In this document: positions 35,793-48,024 of the stretch, piece by piece
Numbering within the stretch: the stretch's first letter is position 1
How the letters are laid out: every line of letters starts with the position of its first letter
NCBI GenBank assembly: GCA_033065855.1
Contig: JAVXUO010002733.1
Coordinates: 62,001 to 126,000 of the forward strand
DNA length: 64,000 bases
Source of the DNA: Escallonia rubra
Lineage: Eukaryota; Streptophyta; Magnoliopsida; Escalloniales; Escalloniaceae
Reading direction: 5' to 3'
The notes under the pieces: model-generated
Databases searched by the model: none
Told to the model about the DNA's origin: nothing
Seen by the model: the letters and a program-made list of their open reading frames with translations, nothing else
Program-made: the position numbers and the translations under genes

Positions 35793-36829
35793 AATAATAA
35801 GTTTTTCCTTGTCAATGAGTTTATTGATATCAAGATGGATGATAATAGACCTATAATAGATCAAGCCAATGAACTTTGTCATATTGCTTCTAAATGTCTA
35901 GATACGGGTGCACTAATTTCAAAAACATTTTAAGTTTCCATGATAATTGGAAAGATCCGATCTTCTTGGAAGGATTACCTAAGATACTTAAAATATATGA
36001 AAAGGTTCATGAATTTGGAAATTGCTCAAATATATTCAAACTGAAAGTGAGGCTAAAAAGAATGTGCACTTGATAATAAGGAAAGAATAAAAGGTCCATC
36101 ACATGGAAGGACGAGAAGGACCGAAGTCTAATACAACGTGCACAAGGCACTCTAAAAACAACAACAAAAATAAGGAGAGGGAGATGGGAAACTTCCAAGG
36201 TGATGGTAATGACTTCTACAGAAACAAGAAAAACAAAGGTCCTTGTCTTGTTTGTGGTAAAGCAGGACATTCGGCAAAGTAGGGCAAAAGAATATTCATC
36301 TAAGCAACAAAAGCAAGAAGAATGACGAGGCAAAAATTGTTAAAGATGATGACATATTTGTAATGCTCATCGAGGTCCTCATGGTTATCAGGGAAGGTGA
36401 TTGATGGATTAATTCTGGTGCTACTTGTCATGTGACTAGAAATTTGCTTTCAAATCATATGAAGCAATGAAGGATTACTAAACATTATGGCTAAAAGATA
36501 TGCACAAAGTTCAATATAACCTCAAAATCTTAATGAATAGCTTAAATACTTTTTTTTAACAATTGACGTATTTGGACAAACTTTTTTAAAGTCCAACATA
36601 CTTTCAGTCAAATAATTGAAGACCAAAAAGATGTAAACAAAAAGGCCTAATATATTTTGCAAGAGTACAATCCGCTAGGTTTTCACTCACAGATCCACAT
36701 TTTATATAAAAACCAAGAGGGCAAAAATAATTCAAGGACTATATCGGTTACATGCTAGTAGTTCAGGGACCATAAGAAATCTTCTATTTCTTCATAAATG
36801 ACTCTAATGCTCGTGCTGCTGGGGCTGAA

Positions 36830-38750
36830 GATAGAAACAAGGAAGATGACTGATACATAAATAGATTTAAGATAAAGGATTCTAGCGGTCAAAAAATTAG
36901 CTGAGAGACTAATATAGCAAATCGGCTATAGTTTAGCAATTAGGTATTGACTTAGGGGAAACCAATGGAACCAAAAATGATTTCCACGTGAGAAGAGAGG
37001 AAACTAACCATTAGCATATGACATGAATTTAGTCGTGGATGATCCTTACTGGGATAGACATTTCCTAGTCAAGTAGAATGAAAAATATTGCAACGAAGAG
37101 GTAGCTCAGAAAGTCCAAGAAGTAAGGGAATCTGCCTTGAGGAAAATAACGAATGAACAAACTGACCAATACGAATGGCGAATTTTGCTTAGGATACAAG
37201 CTTAGGATCCTAATTACTAGAAAGATGAGATGGTAGAGATGGCCATCAGGATGGAGTGTATTTATGCCTCGCTCAAGTGTAAACAAGTGATGCGTGCTCA
37301 ATAAAGCATGTGCGCCCATGCCAAACCTTCTAAGAAGAGGTATCGGCAAAACTGGTATGACTCAGAAGTAGTGAAAGATATGCCACCAAGTGAAAGTGGG
37401 CCGAACACAAGAATCACAAAAAGATATGGGGAAAAGTCAAATTTCATGTTTGGTCAGCTAAGAGGTGGGAAGACTTGACAGACAATGAGGTAACTCCAAA
37501 AGGAAAGAAGATTCCATTGGTGCTAACAGATTATGTTCAATGACGAACAAGGTCACCCTGAGCTTAATTGGTTAAAGTGTATTGTCAAGCTTACCTCATT
37601 TGAAGTAAATGGCTTAGGATGGTTAAAACCACTCAGGGCGAGTCTAAAGAATGGCAGAGAGTAGGTCGATCTCATCAAGTGTCAATACTCTCCATATCCC
37701 AGAAAAGGAAACTCCAGAGGTTCAAGCAGAGGGAAAGGGAGGTGCAAGGATGTTTTCCTAACAAAATACCCAGATCGAAATTGGGAAAGCTATAAAGATT
37801 TTCTAAAGCCGGCTATGCTGATCCAAGCCCCCAAAAGCTCTAACAGTAAGGGAAAGGCTGGGCTATAAGCGGCCTGAGAAAGAGAAGGAGTTGACCAAAA
37901 TCATGTTTGGAGACTTTACCAAAAAAATGTCCATAAACTTGGCCTTCACTTTGTCAGCTCACTTTCAGGCCGATTCAAGTCAACAACAATGTTGGGAAGG
38001 AGATGTGCATCCAAATGATGTGGGATGAGCCATAATTATCTTTGAGGAAGAAGCCCAAGTGGAAAAAAAGTACTACGGTAACAGTGATATTCGAGAAATT
38101 GCTAAAAGAAACACCATGCACCCCAAGTCATTATACATTAAGGCGTTTGTTGAAGGCAGACTGCTTAACAGTGTGCTAGTTAATAACCATTTAATAGTAG
38201 CACATTAAAGAAAATTGGAAAAACTATGGATAATTTGATTCCTATAGATCTATCCATAACAAAGATTAGAGGATGAGTCTCCCTTCTTTAAGGGATCCTC
38301 CCAATCTACCCAAGCATTCTTTGTAGTGTAAAGCTTCAGTGTGCTACAACATGCTCCTAGCCCAAAACTGGATTCATTAGAACCAGTGCATCACATCCCT
38401 TCTTCTCTTTAATAATTCCTAATTTGTTACAATGACAATGAGGTAAAAGTAGTACTGGACAGACAATAAGTCTTTCTTAGTCAACGCAAATGCAGCCAAG
38501 GCCCACCATCATAATGAAGATGTAAAGCCAATCAAGTTTACTGGAAAGGAAAAGTTTGGCAAGCCAACAAGGATTGCAATGCAAAAGGATGCTATCAGAA
38601 ATGACTGAAAGCTTTTGGAAGAAGAACTCAACGGACCCACAGCCCTCGTGGCTGAAACAAACAGGCCAACTTCAAGACTGGTCGTGGAAAACATCGTTGA
38701 TAACGAATTAACCTGAGAGCCAGGTTGAGTCAAGTATGCTGACTATAAAT
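36830..38750 (+). mobile_element. Decayed Ty3/Gypsy-like gag-protease region
   Basis: Short stretches in different plus-strand frames resemble the Tat/Ogre branch of Ty3/Gypsy before the reverse transcriptase: YIKAFVEGRLLNSVLVNNH near 38140 and AQNWIH followed by ICYNDNEVKVVL near 38360-38450, then KPIKFTGKEKFGKPTRIAMQ near 38520. Zinc-finger, reverse transcriptase and integrase were not recognised. It is heavily decayed with many breaks, so the lineage call is tentative. Confidence 0.45.
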
Positions 38751-39015
38751 AATGTATAAGAGAGAGTCATGCTTACTTGACTTATGGAGAGGCTGAGTAT
38801 ATTTAGTCAGCCTATAAGTGTTATTCGGTCCAAGGGACCGAATACGACTATACTCAAAGGAAAACCATCCAAGTTATTAAGTAATTAAATGCGGGCAAGT
38901 TGGACTAATGGAAGATTTGCTTGTGTAAAAACTGAGATGGCATTTTGACTTTATAAAGAGTGGTACTAGTTACAAGCACATCAAGAAAAACAAAGAAATT
39001 GCATTTAATTATCAA

Positions 39016-42000
39016 CTAAGGGTTTATAAAATCAGCGTCTGCCCTAATTCGGCAGGCCAATTGTTTAACAAGATCCTTATTTTCATTCAACTTTGCTTTT
39101 GTGGCAACACAAGTTGCAATGTGAATATGAAACTTGGCTTCAATTATCATCATATCCTGCACAAGCATTTTCACCTTGTTGTGGATCCAATCTCGCTCTG
39201 TCTTGGCCATGGCTAGGGCATCTTCCACTTTCCTAATCCCAGCCTCTTGTTCATCAACCTCTCTTCCAGCTCATAATACGTCATTTGATTAAAGCCACAT
39301 GCTTTTGCAGTGCCTTCATCTCTTAAACATGACGATTGTGCTCAGACAAGAGAGATGAAATAACACCAAGGCAATCATGGACTTGTTTTAGGACGGTTAC
39401 ACACTCTGCTAAGACCTCTTTACAGGTAAGTGTGATTCAACTAAAATATACGAGAGCGGCCATGTCTATCATCATGGAAGACTGTTCCTCTAGTTTTACA
39501 GAAAACTATCAAACCAAAAGAAGAAGATCTCATCGGCTGCCAACATACTTTGGAGTCATCCTGAGGAGGCATGAGAGTGCCAAAAAGGTCTTCCTCCCTA
39601 TCTTCCTCAAAAGAAAGATCCATCGGTAAATTAACGTGTAATGAGTAGCTTTGGATTCGCTCTGGACTAGAGGGAAAACCTTTAGCACGACCTATTTCTG
39701 GAGAAAAGGCGGGTTCAGCCTCGACCACTTGCAAGAATAATGCCCAAAACAAATAAGTAAGACAAAAAGAAGAAAAAAAATGGCATGGACGCCAAAGCAA
39801 ATAAATGACCTCAGCCTGGACAGAAGGAGGGGAGAACATGGGATAAGGGCAAGGGAACTCCTCGTCAAGATTAACTAGGGCAGTCTGCTCCATCATCTCT
39901 TGGTCGGATTAAGCTTCCTCTGGCTCGGCAGTTTACCCTTCAGGACCTCCCTTCCTTTCTTTGTCCACAGCAGGAACTGCCCTAGGCTCCTCATCTCCTA
40001 AGTCTGCCAACTTAGCAGTAAAAGTAGAAGGCTTAATTATGTCTTGGCTAGTCTTAGGGGCCCAGGCCATATCAACAAATTCCTTTAAAAGTTCCACTAT
40101 TTGAGACGATTTTGGCTTCGGAGTCTTAAATTCCTTCTGCCAAGGAAGGCCCATATGAAGGATGAGACATTACAACTTCCTTATGTGGTTAGCACTTCTT
40201 CCTTCCTTTACCTAATCTATGATGCCATTTCGATCTTCATCAGAGCTCAATGCATGGATGACCATTTTTTTTGTTATTAGCTAAAATTTTTCTTCGGCTT
40301 GTCTTTTGCTTCGATCGCTCTATTGGCATCCTTCCTTAAGTGGTGACATACAAAAGAATCAACATTAAAGTTAGAATGAAGAAGATGTAGAAGCTCCTCA
40401 ATAGCAAAAGAATTAGAACAAACATGTTCTTCCTCAGTAAAGGCGCTCGGAGTGATTTTCAAAATACTAGGAAGAGCCTCCTCAGAGAGAGCATCTCGAG
40501 CTGGACGACCTTTGAACGACCTACACCCGCTGCTACACGGACTCAGGTTCAAGCTTAGGAATAATTAGGGACTTATGCTTTATGATCGGCTTAGATGATT
40601 TGGCAGAACTAGATTAGGGAGCCCCTGAGACACTTGCATTATCGTTCACTATTTTTATCCTTTTCTTCACTATGAGTATCTAATCGAATTCTTCATGCAA
40701 CCCTTCTAAGGGGTAGCAAGCTCCTCTGGAATGCCCACCTCTTGGAGTGGCACAATGTCCACCATTGACGCAACAAGACCTATGGGGTGAAAGGTAAACG
40801 CTGATAAAATGAAAGAGGCCAACAAAATATTCAAGAATTAAAAATCACTTCTATCATCTTGGTTGAAGGTCCCTGTCGACCAGTGCCTTCCTTAGCCAAC
40901 CATATAACGACCTTGGTTTTACCCTTATTTTTATTTTTCCCTTTAACCAGTTCAGCGCCAAGGCTGATTCATCCTTATCCTTTATCTTCAAGTAGGCTAA
41001 AAACCTTCTTATGGTATTCATTCCTCCATTTCTTATTAGTTGAAACAGAGGAAAGCTCCTCAAAAAGGAGGGGGACATACTTTAGCATGATATCTTCCCA
41101 CAGTTTAACAACCTTTCAGTGTTGTTAAGCGTTTAGGTACCTCTCTCTCGATGAAATCTACATTCATTGTATTATGGATAGGAAAAGGCATGATATGTGT
41201 CTTTTGAAGTTGTTGAGCACAACAATTGGCGGGGTACTATTCAAAAACCCACTCTCTTATTTCGGCCCTCCGGCAGATAGACTGAACTGAAGGTCTTTGG
41301 GGAGAAAGAAATCATGCCTAGATTGACTAGTGCTCATCGTGGTGATCATCATAAGTGCCCCTAGAACCAGTCACCACCCACTATGAGCCCTTGGTGCAAG
41401 GGAATGGTCTGGACTATACAGTTGTCCTCTGGCACCGGTCGAAGTGGAAGAAAGCAAAAAATTTGCCAAAAGAGTCGGCAACTGTGGGGACTATGTCATG
41501 ATAAGCATGGCCAAATAGAGGATCTGATCCCAATGTCCTAGATGTAACACCTAGGTCTGGAAGATAAGCTTCTAGCCACACCAGCGCTATCCAAAACGAA
41601 CATTGGGTGACTGGAGGTTGAAGGAAAGTTATCACCTAACCCTTGAGTAAATAAGCTAGGAGGAGGGGGGACTAAGTGCAAGCTCTTGGCCTTCGCCCAG
41701 AGCACAGGCTAAGCGGACATGCTTCTTGCTAGTCTTCCTTACTCTTAGGCACTGCAAAAATCTTTAGACCACCCATATTAGCGGGAAGGAGAACAGCTTG
41801 TCCTGACCAACTAGCTCTATTTTCGTCCTCATGAGGGTCATCAACTATCCATACTCTGTAATATCACGCATCCTTGCCCCTCATGTTGTTATTTATAGAA
41901 AAAACATAAGTATGGGCGGCCTCTAAAGAAGAAGCCACAAGGTTGCCAAACGGCTTGAGCCCGATGATAACGACGACGTCCCTAAGGGTAATCAACATCA

Positions 42001-42130
42001 TACCACTGTAGAAATAAAATGAGCTGTTAGTGGTGCACCAAAAGAGAGATGCAATAGAAAGAAGGACTTCTTCAAGTATGCACTTGAAAAACTGCAAGGT
42101 AAGATGACTGTCAACGAACCCTTCGGTATC
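39016..42130 (-). pseudogene. Fossil with plant-mobile-domain-like sequence, antisense to the Gypsy-like region
   Basis: Several minus-strand stretches read like parts of one former protein. The most telling is at 41864-42097 (LFWCTTNSSFYFYSGMMLIT, then LRDVVVIIGLKPFGNLV), which resembles the start of the plant mobile domain, also called aminotransferase-like. Others lie at 41414-41635, 40854-41078, 40277-40552, 39933-40154 and 39441-39896. A further stretch at 39016-39228 has helical composition. Such domains are known both as host genes and as passengers of plant transposons. It is broken in many places. The domain call is from memory of the motif and needs a profile search. Confidence 0.45.
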
Positions 42131-42246
42131 CTAAGGGACATAGCTGATGAAAGGAGAAGTAATGCTTGACAGAAAAAGCCTCAAGCCTTTTTTGGTGTTT
42201 CTATGGTTAAGATGGGCAAACAAAAAAGGGAAAACAGGAAAAGCTT

Positions 42247-42542
42247 AGGGGCCCATATGTTTAACATATTCGTTTTCATAATTTTCGTATTCAGTTAGAA
42301 AATACATTCCCGTACTTTTATCATTTTCACCAAAAAATTGTAGCTACTTTTTTTGACATTGAGTTTAGTTTGGGTGAGAAATAGGTGAAAACACCTCAGA
42401 GGTATTTTTAGTTTTTTGTCACTGTTTGAGTAATTTTACCTAAAACGAAAACAGAAAAAGGTAAGAGTACACAAAAAAAGAATATTTCTTATCATCATTG
42501 CAAAAAACAGAAAACGAATATGATAAACGTACGGGTCCTAAG
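42247..42542. mobile_element. Probable MITE, about 295 bp
   Basis: The left end GGGCCCATATGTTTAACAT followed by ATTCGTTTTC is mirrored by the right end, which reads GGACCCGTACGTTTATCAT followed by ATTCGTTTTC in reverse complement. That is about 80% identity over roughly 28 bases. TTA and TAA flank it, but they could belong to the repeat itself. No coding capacity. Confidence 0.55.
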
Positions 42543-44186
42543 TAACTCTCGAATTCGAGCAGAAGATAAGAAAAGTGGGAGAGAATGGAGCCTGACACCC
42601 TTTTCTAGTGTTAAACTTCCAATGACCGTTGAACTTTGTTTAAATTTAATCTTTTTAACCTTGGGATAGAAGAAATGTATCAAAAACTGTTGTACAACTT
42701 TATGACAAAATTGATTAATGGGATAACGAGTTTGACTCGATACTAATGGCAGTTAAAATAGCACGATGACATCATCACGCTAATTTGGGCAGCATTGTTT
42801 ACACTAAGGAAAGTTTAGAACAATTCAGCCTAGCAGGGCTAATTTGTCCTAAAGCCTCACCTTACCACGTTACCAATGGAAAAAAGACCAGCTAAGGAAA
42901 AGTCTTCATTCAATGAAGGGTCATCCTAAGGCCAGTTGGACTTTTATCAAAATTATCAAATTAATGACAACAATAACTAAATGACCTTGATCTGGCTCAT
43001 TTATACCGGGCATAAATTTTATTGCAATGTCTAATCATGAGAAGAAATATAAAACCGTGGCAAAGGCTAGATGACAACTTAGACAATTAGGTATAGTGAG
43101 GCCTTATCCAGTCTTAACATAGATCATATCAAGAAAGCTTAAGGTGAACACAAGGGTAATATACGCATGATTAGGCACCTGGCAGCACCAGATTGGATAA
43201 ACTTGAGGCTAATGATTGAAAGCTAAATTATAAAGACCATAAATGTTGTGCCATTTAATCCTCTTCAGCACCAGAAAAAAATTAGCTCCTAGTTTGCACC
43301 AGCATGCCTCTGTTTACCCTAAGTAAGCAGATTTATCATAAATATATAAAACTATTGTTTCACTGACTTAAACAGTTATTTAAGTGCATTTTATTGATGC
43401 ATTGAAATATTTGTCCTCTCAGAGTGTTACCAGTTTATAAGAGGTCATCTTTATAAGCGAGACAAAAAGTAAACTATCTATCTTCAATGTATTTATACGC
43501 TTGGTTTGTTTAGGAGTAGGAGTAAATTAGGAAGAAGAAGCAATACTTAATAGCACTAAGAAGGTCATAAAAGCACTGGGCAAAAAGAATGCATAAGATA
43601 TTCTCCAAGTCCTTTCAATTATTTGAAATAATGTCAGGAAGGCACACCCACTTAAACGAGAGTGTTTATTTATTAAAATTAGTGTTTACATCTGGTTCCA
43701 TCAGAACTTACATGCCCGCCTACTATAAACAATATAAGAATTCGCAAAAAGATCCAACAGTACTGTCAGAGCATTTTACTAGCAAACACCACCCCAGAGT
43801 TAACCACCAACATCACCACATCAAACTCATCACTACCACCATCTTCGCCACAACTGCCACCGCCACCATCTCCAACATTGGGATTCACTTGCTACCAACA
43901 CTTTGCAACAATCTAGCATCCATCATCATGCAAATTGGGACACTAAGTCATGAGATAATCGACCCAAGTTTGCAAATTGAACAGGCTTAATCCAAAGGTG
44001 AAAGTTCTATTGTAGTTTGATTTATGGACTGACTTTGCATGGGAGTTTGACGAAAAATTATGGATCACAATGCGCTTTCTCTCTCTCTCTCTCTAAATGA
44101 ATGTTTACGGTGTATTGGAGATGTTGCGAATGTTGTTTGTGGCACTACTATTAGTGGTTGATAGAATGGGCAGCAGCAGTGAGTTA
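42543..44186. other. Gene-free stretch
   Basis: No gene is seen. A 133-codon plus-strand frame at 43589-43990 is rich in His and Thr from CAC/ACC repeats in its second half and has no recognised motif. A CT microsatellite lies at about 44080-44093. Confidence 0.5.
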
Positions 44187-44190
44187 CTTA

Positions 44191-44671
44191 GGCTCCGTTT
44201 GACAACACTTTCAATTTTGGTTTTCTGTTTAAAAAAAAACAAAAATCAAAATCAGTTTATTTATTTATTTAATTTTTGCAAAATCAAGTGGGTGTTTGAT
44301 AATACAGTTTTTATTTTGAGTTTTTTTTTATTATTACCCAGTTTTTATTTTGAGTTTTTTCTTTGGCGGTGGTTTGCGGTGGCGGTGGTGGTGGCAGGCG
44401 GTGGCTGGTGGCTGCCGACCGCCGACGGTGGCCGCTGGCCTCCGGCAGACAGTGGCGGTGGGCAGTGGCTGCCAGCGGTGGGAGGGTGGTGGTGGTCTCA
44501 AAATAAAAACTAAAACTGAAAACCGAAACTCATTTTTGGAGTTTTCAAAAACAGCCCTGATTTAAAAACTGATTTTTTTAATTGAAGAAAAAAAAAACCA
44601 AAATTGTCTGCCAAACGCACTTATTTTTTCTAGTTTACAAAACTGTAAAAAAAACTCTGTCAAACGGGGCC
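44191..44671. mobile_element. PIF/Harbinger-like MITE with GGN-rich core, copy 2
   Basis: The TIRs are GGCTCCGTTTGACA at the left and TGTCAAACGGGGCC at the right (reverse complement GGCCCCGTTTGACA). It is flanked by TTA on both sides (44188-44190 and 44672-44674), the usual Tourist-type duplication. The core at about 44365-44495 is GGTGGCGGTGG-type. It has no transposase. Confidence 0.75.
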
Positions 44672-44702
44672 TTAGTAAGCTCCTCAGAGTCAGCTGAACT
44701 AA

Positions 44703-45188
44703 GGTAGCGTTTGGTAACATTTAAGTTTTCAGTTTTGTAAACTGGAGAGAAAAAACGTGTTTGATATAGAGTTTTCGTTTTTTTTTTCCCTTCAGTTTTG
44801 AAAATCAGTTTTTAAGACATAGCTGCTTTTTAATATCCCATTTTGGGGTTTTGAGTTTCCAATTTTTGTTTTTGTTTTGAGAACACCACCACCACCGCCC
44901 CACCCCCCACCACCACTGCCCCACCCCCCACCACCACTGCCACCGCCCACCGCTGTTGGCCACCGCCACTGCCTGGCGTCGTGGCCACCGCCACCACAAC
45001 CACCACCAAAGAAAAAAAAACTCAAAATAAAAATTGGGTAATCAAACATCCAAAACAAAAAAAACTCAAAATAAAAACTAGGTAATCAAACACCATTTGT
45101 TTTTGTGAAAAACAAAAATTAAACTGATTTTTGTTTTTATTTTTTTAGAAACAGAAAAGCAAAACTAAAAGTGATTTCAAACAAACCG
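44703..45188. mobile_element. PIF/Harbinger-like MITE, copy 3, inverted relative to copy 2
   Basis: Starts GGTAGCGTTTGG after TAA; ends CAAACAAACCG before TAA. The arms and core align with the reverse complement of copy 2, including the phrase TTTTATTTTGAGTTTTTT. The core is C-rich here (ACCACCACCGCCCC, 44883-45010). Only about 30 bases separate the two copies. Confidence 0.65.
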
Positions 45189-45194
45189 TAAATT

Positions 45195-46490
45195 AGTTAT
45201 TTTGAGTGCTTGAAGTGCCAAATTTACCCTTCAAGATTAACTTATGTTCATTTTATAGGAGTTGGTCAATTAAAAAGTTGTCTAGGATGATTTGTGCACT
45301 CAATCTAGCACTCAATCTAAATATAGGAGGTGATTTGCATTATTGATCCTACTTCTAGTGTGGTAATTAAAAAACTAAAGTATGCATGCGTGCACGCGTG
45401 TATGTGTGAGCGCGCGGGCGCTGCTTGCACGCTCGTGTGTGTGTGTGTGCACGTGTTTGTGTGTGTATTCATATGTAGATTGCGTACAAATATGACCCTG
45501 TTCTTTTTTGTGTTCGTGAATTTCCTCCTTTTAATTTGGTCTCATATATCCTTCACACTAGAACTAACTCGTTAAGTCAGTTTCTTGTCATCTTGATAGG
45601 AAAAGCATGTATTGTAGGTGCAACTATTACTTATTTAAAACAAAAGGTAAATTGAAGTGTAAAACTAGGCAGGGTAACTCATTGAGTTGTCATAGGTATG
45701 TGTATCAAGGAAGGTGTACATTGAGGTGCCACAAATGAAGAATAGTCCAAGTAGGATGCGTTTGCATAAAAGCGTGTGAAAAAAGGTAGGAGCTAAGTCA
45801 ACTTGGGAAGACCGATGTTGAAGCTAATCGAATAGTAAAAAATGGTGGACAAAGGGTCACGGTAATTATGGTCTAACATCAAGGAAATAAGTTCTAACAA
45901 TTCCAAGAACAACTTCTCTGTAAATTCCATGAACAGCTTCGAGAATTGTGAAACCAAATCATAAAAGTGAGCTATGGGCCCTATCCATGTAGGTTTAATC
46001 TCCTTATGGCATGTGATGGCACCTACAAGCGACAACTCAACAAGGGGTGACCAACTATGGTTACAGTTGTACTCACTTGGCCTGCCCTACAGCTTAACCT
46101 TGTATGCTCTGGATGTACAACATATGAGAGATTGGATAGCCTGTACAGAGGAGTAGCCCCTTACTCAGGCTCCATTATCGTTGCAATTTCTAACATAAGC
46201 ATCAAAGAAGCAGAATTATATTATAGCATTGCTTGAGACGTTATCTCCTTCGTCACATCTTCTACGATTTGTAGCAACTTCTGTGTTACCTTCTCCCCCC
46301 TCTCTCTCGCTTCTCGTTAAGAAGGGAGATGTATCGAAAAACTAACTACGTTAAAGGCTTTCGCTTTGGCTTGTGCAAGGTGAGGAGCCTAACCATTTAA
46401 AATTTTCAAAACTGATTCAAGCGATGGTGCTCCAACATCTTCTCATACAACTCAGACCGTGAAAATCAAAGAGAACTACCAACTTCATTT
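45195..46490. other. Gene-free stretch with GT microsatellite
   Basis: No gene is seen. A GT run lies at 45435-45449 within alternating purine-pyrimidine sequence (45380-45475). Short open frames have no recognised motif. Confidence 0.5.
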
Positions 46491-46499
46491 TACTAAAAT

Positions 46500-47880
46500 A
46501 GATTTTTAGATAACAAATTGACATGTCAGTTTTGTTCCCACTATTCAAAGAGTATGATATTCTATAGCTCTCCAAATTCCTTTAGGACTCTCTTTTTTAA
46601 GAATAATCTTTGATTGTCTATATAAACATCCATTGTACACGGTTCAATTATGCTCTCTAATATAAGTCATTCCCTTTATCTTTCCTATAATAGTAACGTA
46701 GCGGTACTATCCGCCATTTTAAGAATATATGTTAACCATTTTTGCAATTTTCAGCAGACAGACTTATGCGATCTGCTGGGCCAGCTCATGTGTGTTGGGC
46801 CAGCTCATGTCTTAGCTTATGTTAAGAATTTTGGTCTTTATTTATTTTCTTTTCTTGAGTTTAGAATTTTGGTCTTTATTTATTTTCTTTCTCGTGTCTT
46901 AGCTTATGTTAAAACCCTACTGATTTCCAGGTTCCACTGCGCGCTTTTGACCGTCATCGGTTGTTTTTCCCTTTTCTTTCTCTGTAATTTTCCTCTTCGT
47001 CTACTATCAAAATTTTGCATCCGCAAGGAGCTTTATTATTCAATTTTCAATATCGACAAATTCCTTTTCGCGCGCCCTCACGTGCGGCTTGAAGGCGGCA
47101 CGTTAATGCTGGCTTTTGTGGGCTCTTTATGCGTGCGGATGTCTCCTCATGGATGGATGTCTCACGTGTGGCTGTTCTCTCACACATGGCTTCTCTTGGC
47201 GTGTGCGACTACCTCTCCAGTGTGCGTGTCTTCAACTCTGTCCAAGCACGAGTGTCACTCACGCGCTACTGTCCCTTACGTGCGGCTTGCTCTTTTTCTC
47301 TCTCTTGTGTCCCCTGACTTCACGCCAAGACTCTTATCCTTATGTCTCCAGATTTCATCTCGAAACCTTTCCTTGTGTCACCAGAATTTTTTTCGAGACT
47401 CTTTTCCTTATGTCTTCGTAATTCACCCCATGTTTCTTTTCATGGTTGTCAGAACTCACCTTGAGACCAATGTAGTTGTCGGCCCTCGCCTCTTTAAAGT
47501 GGTCAGAGCTTATGTTAAATCGTATGTATATCACTTCAGATCTACAACGTCACGACCTAAACTCAGATCTCCCTCAATTTAACAAGCATTAACATCCATA
47601 TTCAAGCTTGTTCGCTCTATCATCTTGGGTTTTAAGGATGGGGAAAGGGGGGAGGGGGTTTGTTTGATAATAAATTGGTATGTCAGTTTCTATATTGATA
47701 TGTCAGTTTTATACTCCTACTATTTTTTGTTTAAAATATTCTATAACTCTTCTAATATGTAGGACTCCCTTTTGTTTTTATTGTAGGTAGTCTGTTGATT
47801 CCTACATAAACACTACATTGTACTCACTTTACTTATGCTCTCTAATATAGTTATTATGTCTCCTTTATCTATACTATCAA
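46500..47880 (+). mobile_element. TRIM-like small LTR element
   Basis: Two direct repeats of roughly 190-220 bases (about 46500-46690 and 47659-47880) share ATGTCAGTTTT, ATTCTATA, TAGGACTC, ATAAACA, CATTGTAC and ATGCTCTCTAATATA. After the first lies TAGTAACGTAGCGGT, similar to the initiator-tRNA primer site. Before the second lies a strong purine tract (GGATGGGGAAAGGGGGGAGG, 47636 onward). The interior of about 0.95 kb has no gag or pol. A 310-codon open frame that starts inside the first repeat lacks any known motif. No target duplication was fixed. Confidence 0.5.
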
Positions 47881-48024
47881 GAACAAAAACATGTTATTTC
47901 AACGATAGCATATATGTGAATATGGATAGTCAAAAAGAAGGAAAATGTACCCTTCTCGTTTTGCTTACAACTAGGTCCACAACTAGAAATAATGAATATT
48001 TCGTAACAACTAGTAGTTTATAGA

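Larger units (their letters stand above)
16600..36500 (+). mobile_element. Copia gag-protease fossil, split by the nested insertions
   Basis: Left of the nest, at about 16600-16863, the plus strand reads like the N-terminal part of a Copia gag (DDYVYRYAILNSMTNNLF). Right of it, at 35793-36500, follow gag-like sequence (VNEFIDIKMDDNRPII), a zinc-knuckle motif (CLVCGKAGHSAK) and a protease-like motif (INSGATCHVTRN). The AATAA target duplication of the inserted element lies exactly at the split. The fossil is broken by several changes besides the insertion. No reverse transcriptase or LTRs were recognised for it. Confidence 0.65.

Noticed and set aside
43589-43990. 133-codon open frame
   Set aside because: The second half is His/Thr-rich from CAC and ACC repeats. 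No recognised motif and no start or leader support.
46650-47582. 310-codon plus-strand open frame
   Set aside because: It starts inside one repeat of a TRIM-like element and runs across its non-coding interior. Hydrophobic composition reflects T-rich DNA; no known motif.
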